DNA of 64,000 nucleotides from Stagonosporopsis chrysanthemi (Eukaryota > Ascomycota > Dothideomycetes > Pleosporales > Didymellaceae), in contig JAFISE010000035.1 of the NCBI GenBank assembly GCA_022560025.1, positions 161,913 through 225,912 of the forward strand, written 5' to 3'. Below the pieces are notes generated by a model, which was not told the DNA's origin, ran no database searches, and saw only the letters and a program-made list of their open reading frames with translations. Below are positions 11,407 to 20,545 of the stretch, piece by piece. A program made the position numbers and the translations under genes. Each line of letters opens with the position of its first letter. Position 1 is the first letter of the stretch.

Positions 11407-12075
11407 CTAGCTGGTCTTAGCGGCGACCTGAGGAACGATCTTCTTTCCGTCCTTGTTGAAGCGAACACGCGGGGGAGGAGCGCGGTTGCGGCGGCCTGCG
11501 AATGATCAGATTTGTCCATTCCGATGGATGCGAATCACTTACCCTCGCGGGAGCGGACACGCACGATCTTGCCGTGAATGGCGCAGGACACGCAGTACTG
11601 CAATTTGAGGTACATCTTGGGAACGGTGTACTCAGGGAAAACAGACGCATCCGAGATGTCACCTGCCCGTTGTCAGTTCCAAGGTTCATCTCGTGCTCTG
11701 AAGTTGCCAGAGGCGAACATTCAACAACAATAGTTGAAGAGCGGTTGTATGTGCCATTGTTGCGAATGCGCGCATTGTGTGTATTCAAAGAATGTCGTGG
11801 ATATCGTAGTGGGACGTACGGATGGCGGCGGACTCGACCATGTTACGGATGGTGAATCTCTTGATTGCCTTGTCCTTGGGTGTGCATCGCGAGCAGTTGG
11901 AGCAGCGGATGGGCTTGACGTGGCCGCGGCCCTTCTTGTTACGACCGCTGTGGTGCTGTTAGCTTTGCCATTGTTAAGAGCTGCGAACGCTTCGAAGTTT
12001 CGCGGTGCGCGGTAAACGTTTCGAAGCTTCGTAGTGTGCGATGGGGGCGTACTTGGAGGAGCGCTTCTTGACCAT
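11407..12075 (-). CDS. RPS26: 40S ribosomal protein S26 (eS26)
   Basis: Four exons: 12053-12075, 11820-11947, 11543-11662 and 11495 down to 11407, with introns of 105, 157 and 47 bp; exactly 119 aa, the usual length for eS26. The protein starts [16 protein letters not shown] and has the zinc-binding cysteines C23, C26 (RCSNC region), C74 and C77 (QYCVSCAI), as in all eukaryotic S26. It sits at the mRNA exit channel of the small subunit and contacts sequence upstream of the start codon. The intron right after codon 8 is typical for fungal ribosomal protein genes. A TIR element lies about 400 bp upstream of the start. Confidence 0.97.
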
Positions 12076-12833
12076 GTTGGGCTGATTCTGAGAGATGGTA
12101 AGTGACTGTGTTCGTCGGCGATCGAACTGCTCGGAGCACGTACTGTAGTGAATACCTAAAAGTCAGTGGTTGTCGATTCGTTCGTGGTGGGCGAACTCGC
12201 GTAGTCGCAAATTGGGCTGTGTGGGCGCTAGCGTCGCACGTCCCCCAGCGCGCTATCACCAAAGCAGCGTCAGACCACAACGTCGCGCCTTGCGAAGAAC
12301 ATCAATCACCCTTGAGACACGTACTTGTGCGCAGAAAAAGTAGGGCACTTGTTTTGCTGCTGAGTGATGAGGTGCTCATGTATAGCAACTTTAATCCCGG
12401 CTTCAAAAGATGGATGACATCCGCTAGAAGAAGCCACCATCGCTTAGGAGCCTTTTAAGTGCTCTCTGCTGTGCTGTATAAAGGAACTCTTCTTTTCTTT
12501 TGGCTGATCATTTTTACATGCTACCCTTACTAAATCTTTGATTCGTGCTGTTTTTACTGCAGAATACAATCAAAATTTGCTTTGGTAGCCTCGAAAATAG
12601 AGAGAAATTAAGTGTATGTCTACACAAAACCATTTGGTGAATTCATTATCGGAGTTGTAGCCAACTCAGGGGTCTATTGTTCACAAGAACGATTGCTCAG
12701 AAGAAGCGAGTTTCTTATATTGCCATGATGCTTTTATTATTATCATGTTGTGCGTGATAAAAACGATTTCAGGAGCCTCGTCGGTAGTTTACATCGAATC
12801 GTACATTGCACATCTGATTTCTCCGTCAAGACC
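12076..12833. other. Intergenic: RPS26 5' region and rhomboid gene 3' region
   Basis: Contains the presumed RPS26 promoter (first 400 bp) and a TIR element at 12481-12715. No gene is seen. Confidence 0.6.
12481..12715 (+). mobile_element. MITE-like TIR element, copy A
   Basis: About 235 bp, AT-rich, with ends AAGGAACTC and (inverted) AAGAAACTC. It shares long stretches with copies at 17395-17626 (same orientation) and 51333-51559 (opposite orientation): TACATGCTACCCTTACTAAA near the left end and GGTCTATTGTTC near the right end. TA lies at both edges, which would fit a TA target duplication, but other copies do not show this clearly. It carries no coding capacity, so it is a non-autonomous element. 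Confidence 0.75.
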
Positions 12834-13655
12834 TTAGATGCTTCCCGGGTATTGCAGCCTCCTCAACTTCAGGAAGTAGTACGCCAGACCAAACGCCATT
12901 CCGCCGAGATGCCCGGCATGAGCGACTCTAGTATTCTCGCTGTTCAAGTAGTAACCATCATAAAATGCATACCCAAGCGCGCAAGCCCACAGAGGTACCG
13001 GTATCACACCGAAAATGCCAACTTTGTTCCTCGGTACGAAGCAAGCAACCACAGTGACGGCACCCATCAAGGCTCCAGAGAAACCTAATGCTCGCTGATA
13101 GGGCGGCGCCCCGGCCTGTTCTTGCATTTGTCGTTGACTCAGCCAGAACAGAGAGCCGGCGAGTCCAGAACCAAGGAGAATCATTGTGAATTGTCCGGGT
13201 GTAACTGGCAGCCGACACAACATCCCGCCCAGGGAATAGAACGTAAACATGTTAAACGCTATGTGCATTATGTTTCCATGGGCAAACATGGACGTAAGAG
13301 GCTGCCAATAAGCGCCGTTCTTAAACTCTCTCAAGTTCATAGTCATGTTCTGCTGGTATTTCCTGAAGTTGGCTAGATATCCTCCACGGGCTTGCTCTGT
13401 GACGTAAAGACTGTACCCAAAGACTGCAACGTTGATCCCTATGAAGCCGTTCAACAGAAACTTGTTGGCCGCATACTGACGCGCAGGACCGAACCCGCCG
13501 GCGTAAGAGCGAGTCTGTTGCAGCGTCCGAGATGGCTGCTTGAAGAAGTTGGGTGGCAGCGGTCGCTTTAGAGCTGCTGTACTGAAGAACCGGGTGGACA
13601 GTGGTTGCTTCAGAGCAGGAAAGGGTCGAACCATGCCTGCAAGCCTGAAGGACAT
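12834..13655 (-). CDS. Mitochondrial rhomboid-family membrane protein
   Basis: Single exon, 273 aa. The ATG at 13655 gives a classic mitochondrial presequence (MSFRLAGMVRPFPALKQPLS, basic, no acidic residue for the first 45 residues). At least six hydrophobic helices follow. Rhomboid signatures are intact: the loop HGNIMHIAFNMFTFYSLG, the serine motif GFSGALMG (Ser193) and the histidine motif GHLGGMAFG (His249), so an active intramembrane serine protease is likely. It is shorter than Pcp1/PARL-type proteases and lacks their long N-terminal part, so it may be a second, smaller mitochondrial rhomboid. Its substrate is unknown. Confidence 0.88.
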   Translation of the reverse strand: MSFRLAGMVRPFPALKQPLSTRFFSTAALKRPLPPNFFKQPSRTLQQTRSYAGGFGPARQYAANKFLLNGFIGINVAVFGYSLYVTEQARGGYLANFRKYQQNMTMNLREFKNGAYWQPLTSMFAHGNIMHIAFNMFTFYSLGGMLCRLPVTPGQFTMILLGSGLAGSLFWLSQRQMQEQAGAPPYQRALGFSGALMGAVTVVACFVPRNKVGIFGVIPVPLWACALGYAFYDGYYLNSENTRVAHAGHLGGMAFGLAYYFLKLRRLQYPGSI

Positions 13656-14499
13656 ATTGAGCGAGGAAAGCGTCGTCAACTTCAGACACGTAACCGAGCA
13701 ACTAAGCACGTGATAGTAGGAGTTCGTCGACCTTTTAGGACGTGGATTGGATAACTTTGTGACAGAAGATGGAGATCGTCGAGTTTCTTTGTGGTCCCTG
13801 GACGCTGATTCGGGCTTGAATGTGGTTGATGGCGAGAAGCGTGAAACAGCGGAGGCAATCTGCTGAGTCGATGTAAAGAATATGTTGGTGTCACGGCACC
13901 TGGTTTAAAACCGCTCGGTATGCGAGCACATCGACAATGATGAGGTTTCGACACTACTGTCGTTGCGGCTGCAGTGGAGGAGGCAGCCTCTCAAGTGTGG
14001 CTAAATGCACGGACCTTGAAGTTGGTGGAGCTCACCCACCCACCACCTCACTCCGGCCTGCATAAAGAACGACTCTACCTCACCGGTCTCACAGCAACAC
14101 CACCCGCGCACGACTCTTGCACTATTTTACACCCCTCGACCTCTCAGAGCGTCTACCGAACTACACCGCGGTATCCTTCTTCGACGCAACACACGCCTAC
14201 TGCTACCGCGCCCAAGACTTCTTGGTCACGAACAACGACATCATTCCGCCAGCACTGCTCCTCTTCCGAGACAGTGTGCGAGAAGCAACATAAAAACGAC
14301 GACCGTCCCTGCCGCTTGTGACTAGGCACTCTTACTACCACGCGTCGAGCCTTGCCTATCTCGACGAACTACCCCGCGAGCGCCCCAGAACGACCATACT
14401 ACCACGACCGCTGTTAAACACTGTCGCTCTTGTCGCGCTTTGTCAATCGCCCTATCCACCCTTTGACCGACCCCACCACTCTAAGTGGAATTCCCCACA
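13656..14499. other. Divergent intergenic between the rhomboid gene and DHH1
   Basis: 844 bp. The last 450 bp before DHH1 are strikingly CA/CT-rich and probably are its long 5' leader. No gene is seen. Confidence 0.5.
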
Positions 14500-16153
14500 A
14501 TGACCGCACAGATTACCGATCAGCTAGCAGCCACCAAGCTGAATGATGCACCATCAGAGGCCAATTGGAAGGATGGGTTGACTGCTCCTGCGAAGGATGC
14601 GCGGCCACAGACCGAGGTAAGTGCAGACATGAGCCCAGCGCAGCGCGCGCGTATTCTCCTAAGCGACTCCGGCGCGCGAAACATGTGGGAGATCCCTCAT
14701 TTGTAGTCATCGTTTGACTAACGTTTTTCTGTAGGATGTTACTGCAACGAAGGGTCTTGAATTTGAAGATTTTTTCATCAAGCGCGAGCTCATGATGGGT
14801 ATCTTTGAGGCAGGCTTTGAGAAGCCGTCGCCAATTCAAGAAGAGACGATTCCAGTTGCCCTGACTGGACGAGACATACTTGCGCGAGCGAAGAACGGCA
14901 CCGGAAAGACTGCGGCTTTCGTTATTCCCACCCTCGAGCGTGTCAACCCAAAGAACCCCAAGACACAAGCCCTCATTCTGGTGCCCACCCGTGAATTGGC
15001 TCTCCAGACTTCTCAGGTCTGCAAAACCTTGGGAAAGCACCTCGGCATCAACGTTATGGTGTCAACTGGTGGAACAGGGCTCAAGGACGACATCATTCGG
15101 TTGAGTGAACCTGTTCACATCATCGTCGGAACACCAGGCAGAATCTTGGATCTCGCGGGTAAGGGCGTTGCTGATCTTACAGCTTGCCAAACATTCATCA
15201 TGGATGAGGCTGACAAGCTCCTGTCTCCTGAGTTCACACCTGTCATTGAGCAGCTGCTCGGATTCCACCCCAAAGACAGGCAGGTCATGCTGTTCAGTGC
15301 TACATTCCCCATCGTCGTCAAGGACTTCAAGGACAAGCACATGAACTCGCCCTACGAGATCAATCTGATGGACGAGCTGACTCTTCGTGGTATTACTCAG
15401 TACTACGCATTCGTTGAGGAGAAGCAAAAGGTCCATTGCTTGAACACTCTCTTCAACAAGCTACAGATTAACCAATCGATCATCTTCTGCAACTCTACTA
15501 ACCGCGTCGAGCTTCTCGCGAAAAAGATTACCGAACTTGGTTACTCGTGCTTCTATTCGCACGCACGAATGCTTCAGCACAATCGTAACCGTGTTTTCCA
15601 TGATTTCAGAAATGGTGTGTGCCGTAACCTCGTCTGCTCGGATTTGTTGACCCGTGGTATCGATATCCAGGCTGTCAACGTCGTCATCAACTTTGATTTC
15701 CCGAAGAACGCCGAGACGTACTTGCACCGCATCGGTCGCTCTGGTCGATTTGGACATCTCGGTTTGGCCATCAACTTGATTAACTGGGAGGACCGATTCA
15801 ACCTATACAGGATCGAACAAGAGCTCGGTACTGAGATCCAGCCTATTCCCCAGGTTATCGAGAAGAACTTATACGTTTATGAATCTCCGGACACGATCCC
15901 ACGTCCCATCTCCAACTCGCAGCCGCGTCCCCAGAACCAGGGCCCTCAGGAAGGTGATGGCGTTATGGCGCGGGCTCAGGGTCGACAAGGCTACCGTGGT
16001 GGTCGCGGCGGTGGAGGACAGTATCAAGGACAGCGCCGTGGCCCTTCCCAAGGACAGAACTTGCCTTCCCAGCAAGCTCCTCAGAACCAGCAGCGTCAAA
16101 ATGGTCAGAATCCGCAACGCACACCTAGGCAGCCGCCTGCTGGGCCAGCTTAG
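14500..16153 (+). CDS. DHH1: DEAD-box RNA helicase Dhh1 (DDX6 family)
   Basis: Two exons, 14500-14616 and 14735-16153 (118-bp intron ending TTTTTCTGTAG); 511 aa. All helicase motifs are readable: Q motif ([13 protein letters not shown]), Walker A as [25 protein letters not shown] (MDEADKLL), SAT, RGIDIQ and HRIGRSGR. The C-terminus is a Gln/Gly/Arg-rich low-complexity tail ([16 protein letters not shown]) of the type that favours condensation. The core matches the Dhh1/Me31B/DDX6 group: an activator of mRNA decapping and repressor of translation found in P-bodies with the decapping enzyme and Pat1. The start is the first ATG after a CA-rich leader. Confidence 0.97.
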
Positions 16154-18205
16154 GCGTATTGAGCGCGTGTGTGGTAGGCTGGCTGCGCAGTTATCGTTGA
16201 CTTCGACATTTCCTTTTCAATTTCGTCACGATTTCCTTTGCACAGGGCCTGGAGGTAGCATTGGAGTTTTGATGCACATACCTCGGAGTTGTTTCTTTTT
16301 GTTATGAATACGCGACCACTTTCCGACGACTTGATACGGGATACCTGATTTTCTTTCTCGGGCATGGCGGATCAATCCAGTGGAGCAACAGGAGTTCTCG
16401 ATTTGGGCCGCCTGTACATTATTCCATGGTCTGTCCGAATCTTGCGTTTGTCCGTCGGTCGGCTGGTCTTGCCGACTTGCACTCGGGGCATTGTTTTGAC
16501 GTCTCTAGTCTTGGAGCACGGTATATGCCTCTTCTTTACTTTCTTTCCTCGACTTGCTTTCGCCGATCTGCAGCACCGGGGGCTTGTGGATGTTTTCAAA
16601 AGGTTGGACTTCTTTGATAGAGATGGGCCATCATTTCAGCTCCATCGTTCTCTGTTCGACTATCGTTTACACCGACATCCACCGGATAATTGTAGTTCAC
16701 CTGGACCAACATCAGTCGCGCGGCTGCTCTCTCGGCTTGACGCTGTCCAGCCCTTCCAATATTTGCCGCTTAGTGGCTGCGACCCCCCACATCATTCCTC
16801 CCATTCGTTATACTGGCTTCGCGCTGGTTGTCATCATAAGCCCTGTGGTTCCACTCCCTCCTCACGGATATCACGCACATTGAGCGCTACTTCATCGGCT
16901 CGCCTTCCAAGTTGATCATCACGTTTGCCAATCCTCATGGCTCTGTCGACCCGATCAGTCTGGGTTTTGCACGTTTCCTTTGTGTGACACGCCAACATGT
17001 TCGCTTGAACTGTGGCCATTGGCGTGGCGCGTGAGAATCGGTAGCACGCCCAGTCATCATAAACAAAACATTCAAAAGCACAAGGAGATGTATTGGGAGA
17101 TGGCTAGCACGCAGCAGACTCACAGTAATGACAATCCTCACTCCTTGATACCCAGTAGTCCAGCGTGACGTGATCTTTTTCTGCTTTCTAAATTTGTAGA
17201 GCAAGATACTGACTGCCTTTCTCCTAGATATAATCTACAAACGCGACGTATAGTTTGGTAGATCTGACCCCGACGATTATACGATCCAATCGTCTCTATC
17301 TACTACCTATACACTATCGACGCAATGTCATTGCATAGATTTCACGACTCACCAGGCCTCACACCGAATGCTTATGTACTACACCAGCAATACGAACGAA
17401 CTCGTTTCCTTTGGCCGGTCAGATTACATGCTACCTTGACTAAATGTCCTGTGTGCGCTACGATTACTACAGGGTAATATTAACATCTAACTTCATGAGC
17501 CCAACATAAACAGATTAATAAGCACTACACATCTGCAGTAATACCAGTAAATTTTTAGAGGTGTTGTAACCTACTTGAGGATCTACTATTCCCCAAAACC
17601 ATCGCTTGAAAGAAATAATCTTCTTCATAGCAATCTATGATCCGCAACTGACTGGGACATACTACATACTCGAGTTGCAGCACAGACGTCGATGGACCAG
17701 AGCAATCACTCCACCAAAACACCACACTCCAGCACATCGCGGCGCGAACTCCTGCCACGTTCACCGGTGGCGGATACTGCGTGGTTGGGACTAGTTGAAT
17801 GTTCGTGGTTCATGTTATGGTAGATGATAGTTGGTCGATGCTGAAATACTTTCCTTGGGCGGCGGCCAGGAGACAGTGTAGTTGTGTAAATCGTCTATGT
17901 GGTACAGTTCTGTAAATAACGGCAACAGCTGTTCAAGGCATTTGCATACATAGAGCTTGTTACGCGGGGGGATTGGCATCGACTGTCGTGCTACCACACG
18001 CTGTCCGATCTCACTCAAACAACATATATCACCACGTTACGTGGGGGGGTCGCACGTAGAGTTGAAACCAAAGAAAACATAGATTCGATTGTCGTGCATT
18101 TTCCTATGCGGTACATCCACTAAGGACACCATTCCATCTTCGGTCGCTCTCGCATCACTATATGTACAGTTGTACCCCGCGTCCCCTCCACTTGCAGACC
18201 GTCCT
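16154..18205. other. Convergent intergenic, 2 kb
   Basis: Lies between the 3' ends of DHH1 and NDUFA13. It contains a TIR element (17395-17626). A 183-codon frame at 16364-16915 looks like transcribed 3' sequence rather than protein. No RNA gene is recognised. Confidence 0.5.
17395..17626 (+). mobile_element. MITE-like TIR element, copy D
   Basis: About 232 bp, same orientation as the copy at 12481. Shared blocks in order: GAACTCGTTTCCTTTGGC, TACATGCTACCTTGACTAAA, GCTACGATTACTACAG, then GTTGTAACCTACTTGAGG and ATCTACTATTC near the right end, with the right terminal repeat more decayed. No coding capacity. Confidence 0.7.
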
Positions 18206-18720
18206 CTACTTTGTCTCGTTCTCGGGTGTGATGGCGAATGTTGGTCGGACGAACCTGCGGATGATTAACAAGGCTTCTTCCCACACTCAATGGCACGAAT
18301 GCAGCTACGAACCTGTCGCTGTTGTAGACCCTCGTCTCTGTGCCAAGCAACTCCTTCTCCCTAGCCTTATCGGCGAGGTACCTTCGCACCTGGTCGCGGT
18401 CCTCCTCAGCCTGCAGCGCGGGAATGAGATGTATCCGTGCCCACATCTTCTCGCGCGCGAGTTCGCTGTCGTCATGTCAGTTCTGCCATATCTCCGCGTC
18501 CCTCCCGGCCATGCTGCGAGCCCACAGCTCCGCTGCACTGCGCCGTCTGCACGCCCACGTACTTGTGCTCCCTGATTCCCTGTCCAACCCTCCAGAATCC
18601 GTATGTCATGAGTACGCCGCTGCCAATGAGGTACACGGCCGGTCGGAAGCCGCGCACGGGGAGGTTGCGCTTGTATTGGACGGGGTTGTACCCGCCCACG
18701 GGGGGCATATCCTGCGGCAT
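18206..18720 (-). CDS. NDUFA13: Complex I subunit NDUFA13 (GRIM-19, B16.6)
   Basis: Three exons: 18563-18720, 18313-18465 and 18206-18254, with introns of 97 and 58 bp; 119 aa, normal for the family. It starts MPQDMPPVGGYNPVQYKRNL, has one membrane helix (RPAVYLIGSGVLMTYGFW), then a charged helix (ELAREKMWARIHLIPALQAE) and ends RFVRPTFAITPENETK. This is an accessory subunit of mitochondrial NADH:ubiquinone oxidoreductase with a single inner-membrane pass. The second intron has the sequence CAGGTTCGT at both boundaries, so the donor is GTTCGT. The gene shares a short divergent promoter with TRM10. Confidence 0.95.
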
Positions 18721-18944
18721 GGTGGGCGGTGCAGTGCGGTGCGCGGGCTCAATGGGTAGGTGAAGGGTGCCGTTGGCGGTGCGGAGACGTGAGGTCGAGC
18801 TGCACAACCAATGACCGCGGAAGGCGCCAAGGACGGAAGTGGCGCTAGTGAGGTGAGCATAATTTTGACGACGGTGAGTGGTTGGGCTCCGCCAGAAACA
18901 TCAATTCAAATCAATCGAAGCAGCAAGGGAAATTCTGAGCAACA
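18721..18944. promoter_or_regulatory. Divergent promoter of NDUFA13 and TRM10 with a CCAAT box
   Basis: Only 224 bp separate the two start codons. A CCAAT pentamer lies at 18808-18812 (AACCAATGACC), about 90 bp from the NDUFA13 start. CCAAT boxes bind the HAP/CBC complex, which in fungi drives respiratory genes, so the site fits the complex I gene. Confidence 0.55.
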
Positions 18945-20492
18945 ATGACTGATGACGAGAGACCAAATAAGATGAGGAAGCTGGGTCATTTGATGGAAGA
19001 GGAGGACCCGGCGGCCAGTGTGGGCGTCACCCCGTCATATACAACGCCAGTTGACTCTCCTGTTGCGACGAATGCCGTAGATGCTGAGAACGTCGACTCT
19101 GATGCTGGACCATCCAAACTGAGGAACCGCCATTTAGAGCTGGAGGATGCACCAGCAAGTGTAGGTGCGACACCTGCTTACACATCGCCCGTCGACTCTC
19201 CAGCTGCAACAGAAGACAGCGAGGCCTACGATGCGAGACCAGCCAAACTCCGCAAGCTAGCTCATATGCAAGAAGATGCAGCAGCAAGTGTCGGGGTTAC
19301 TCCGTCGTACACGTCGCCTGTTGACTCCCCTGGTCCCGTGACCACAACCAACAGCGAGTCCGCCATTGCCGCCGACGAAGCAGCGGGAGGCGTCGTTGAG
19401 GAGCCCAAAATCTCAAAGAACCAGCTGAAGAAGCAGCGGCGCCACGAGCGATGGGAGTCAGGCCGTGAAGATCGCAAGCTCAAGCGCAAGGAGAAACTCA
19501 AGGAGAAGAAAGAGCGCCGCCGCGAGGAATGGGCTGCGACCCACACCCCTGATGAAAACGGCAATCTTCCTCAGCCGCCGTCCACCCGCCCGAGCCGCAA
19601 CAATGCGGGCGCCGGAACTCAGGTTCCGATCACTGTGGTGTTTGATTGCGACTGGGAGAACCTGATGTTTGACGCAGAACTGAAGAGTCTGGGACTGCAG
19701 ATCACTCGGTGCTATTCCGACAACCGCAAGGCAAAGTACAGGACGCACTTGGCGGTGAGCAGCTGGGGCGGCAAGATGAAAGAGCGATTCGAGGGTATTC
19801 TGGGCAACCAGCACACGAGCTGGAAGGGCTTCAAGTTCTTCGAAGAAGACTTCGTCGAGGTCAGCAAGAAGAGTCGCGAGTGGATGACTGGTCCAAGGGG
19901 AGGCGTTGTCGCCGGGGCCATGAAGGGCGAGGGGGCTGTGGAGCAGGCCGATGAGGCGGAGGAGACAGAGGGAACGGAGGAGACGGAACATAAGCCCAGC
20001 GACGAGGAGGGCGAGGTCATCTACCTGTCCTCGGAATCTGAGAACACGCTTACAACGCTCAAGCCAAACAGCACATATATCATCGGCGGGCTCGTCGACA
20101 AGAACAGGCACAAGGGCGTTTGCCACAAGCGCGCTGTAGAGCGGGGAATCAAGACTGCCAAACTGCCCATCGGCGAGTTCCTGGAGATGAAGAGCAGGCA
20201 GGTGCTTGTCACGAACCACGTCTTGGATATCATGCTCAAGTGGCTTGAGCTTGGAGACTGGGGCCAGGCATTCATGGCTGTGCTGCCGGAGCGAAAGGGC
20301 GCGAAGCTGAGGGAGAAGAGCGAGGGAGCAGAGAGTAGCGAAGTCAGAGAGCAGGACGACCAGGAAATGGGCGATGCTGAAGACGAAGCATTCTCCGCCG
20401 CGGTGTCTGCGGCTGAAGAGACGGCAGCAGATACTGCGCAGGTTGCAGCGGCCACAGCTACGGCAGTGGTGCAGGACGAAGTGGCTCTTTAG
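18945..20492 (+). CDS. TRM10: tRNA (guanine-N1)-methyltransferase Trm10
   Basis: Single exon, 515 aa. Residues 1-130 carry three imperfect copies of a 43-47-residue module with the core ASVGVTPSYTSPVDSP. Then come a highly basic stretch (KKQRRHERWESG to KEKKERRREEW, about 165-200) and the SPOUT methyltransferase domain, with VVFDCDWENLM, YSDNRKAKYRTHLAVSSWGG and IIGGLVDKNRHKGVC; the Asp in GGLVDKN is the residue implicated in catalysis in yeast Trm10. The domain ends with LPIGEFLEM and TNHVLDIMLKWLELGDW. An acidic, alanine-rich tail follows. The enzyme methylates N1 of G9 in tRNAs using S-adenosylmethionine. The protein is much longer than yeast Trm10 (about 290 aa) because of the N-terminal repeats, an acidic insert (DEAEETEGTEETEH) inside the domain and the tail. 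Confidence 0.95.
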   Translation: MTDDERPNKMRKLGHLMEEEDPAASVGVTPSYTTPVDSPVATNAVDAENVDSDAGPSKLRNRHLELEDAPASVGATPAYTSPVDSPAATEDSEAYDARPAKLRKLAHMQEDAAASVGVTPSYTSPVDSPGPVTTTNSESAIAADEAAGGVVEEPKISKNQLKKQRRHERWESGREDRKLKRKEKLKEKKERRREEWAATHTPDENGNLPQPPSTRPSRNNAGAGTQVPITVVFDCDWENLMFDAELKSLGLQITRCYSDNRKAKYRTHLAVSSWGGKMKERFEGILGNQHTSWKGFKFFEEDFVEVSKKSREWMTGPRGGVVAGAMKGEGAVEQADEAEETEGTEETEHKPSDEEGEVIYLSSESENTLTTLKPNSTYIIGGLVDKNRHKGVCHKRAVERGIKTAKLPIGEFLEMKSRQVLVTNHVLDIMLKWLELGDWGQAFMAVLPERKGAKLREKSEGAESSEVREQDDQEMGDAEDEAFSAAVSAAEETAADTAQVAAATATAVVQDEVAL

Positions 20493-20545
20493 GCGCAACG
20501 GGCTCATGCACTGTTTTGCAACGATTGAATGACACCAAAAGTTCG

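Noticed and set aside
16364..16915. 183-codon plus-strand frame after DHH1
   Set aside because: It starts with a real ATG, but the protein has no domain and ordinary 3'-region composition; no splice or promoter signals support it.
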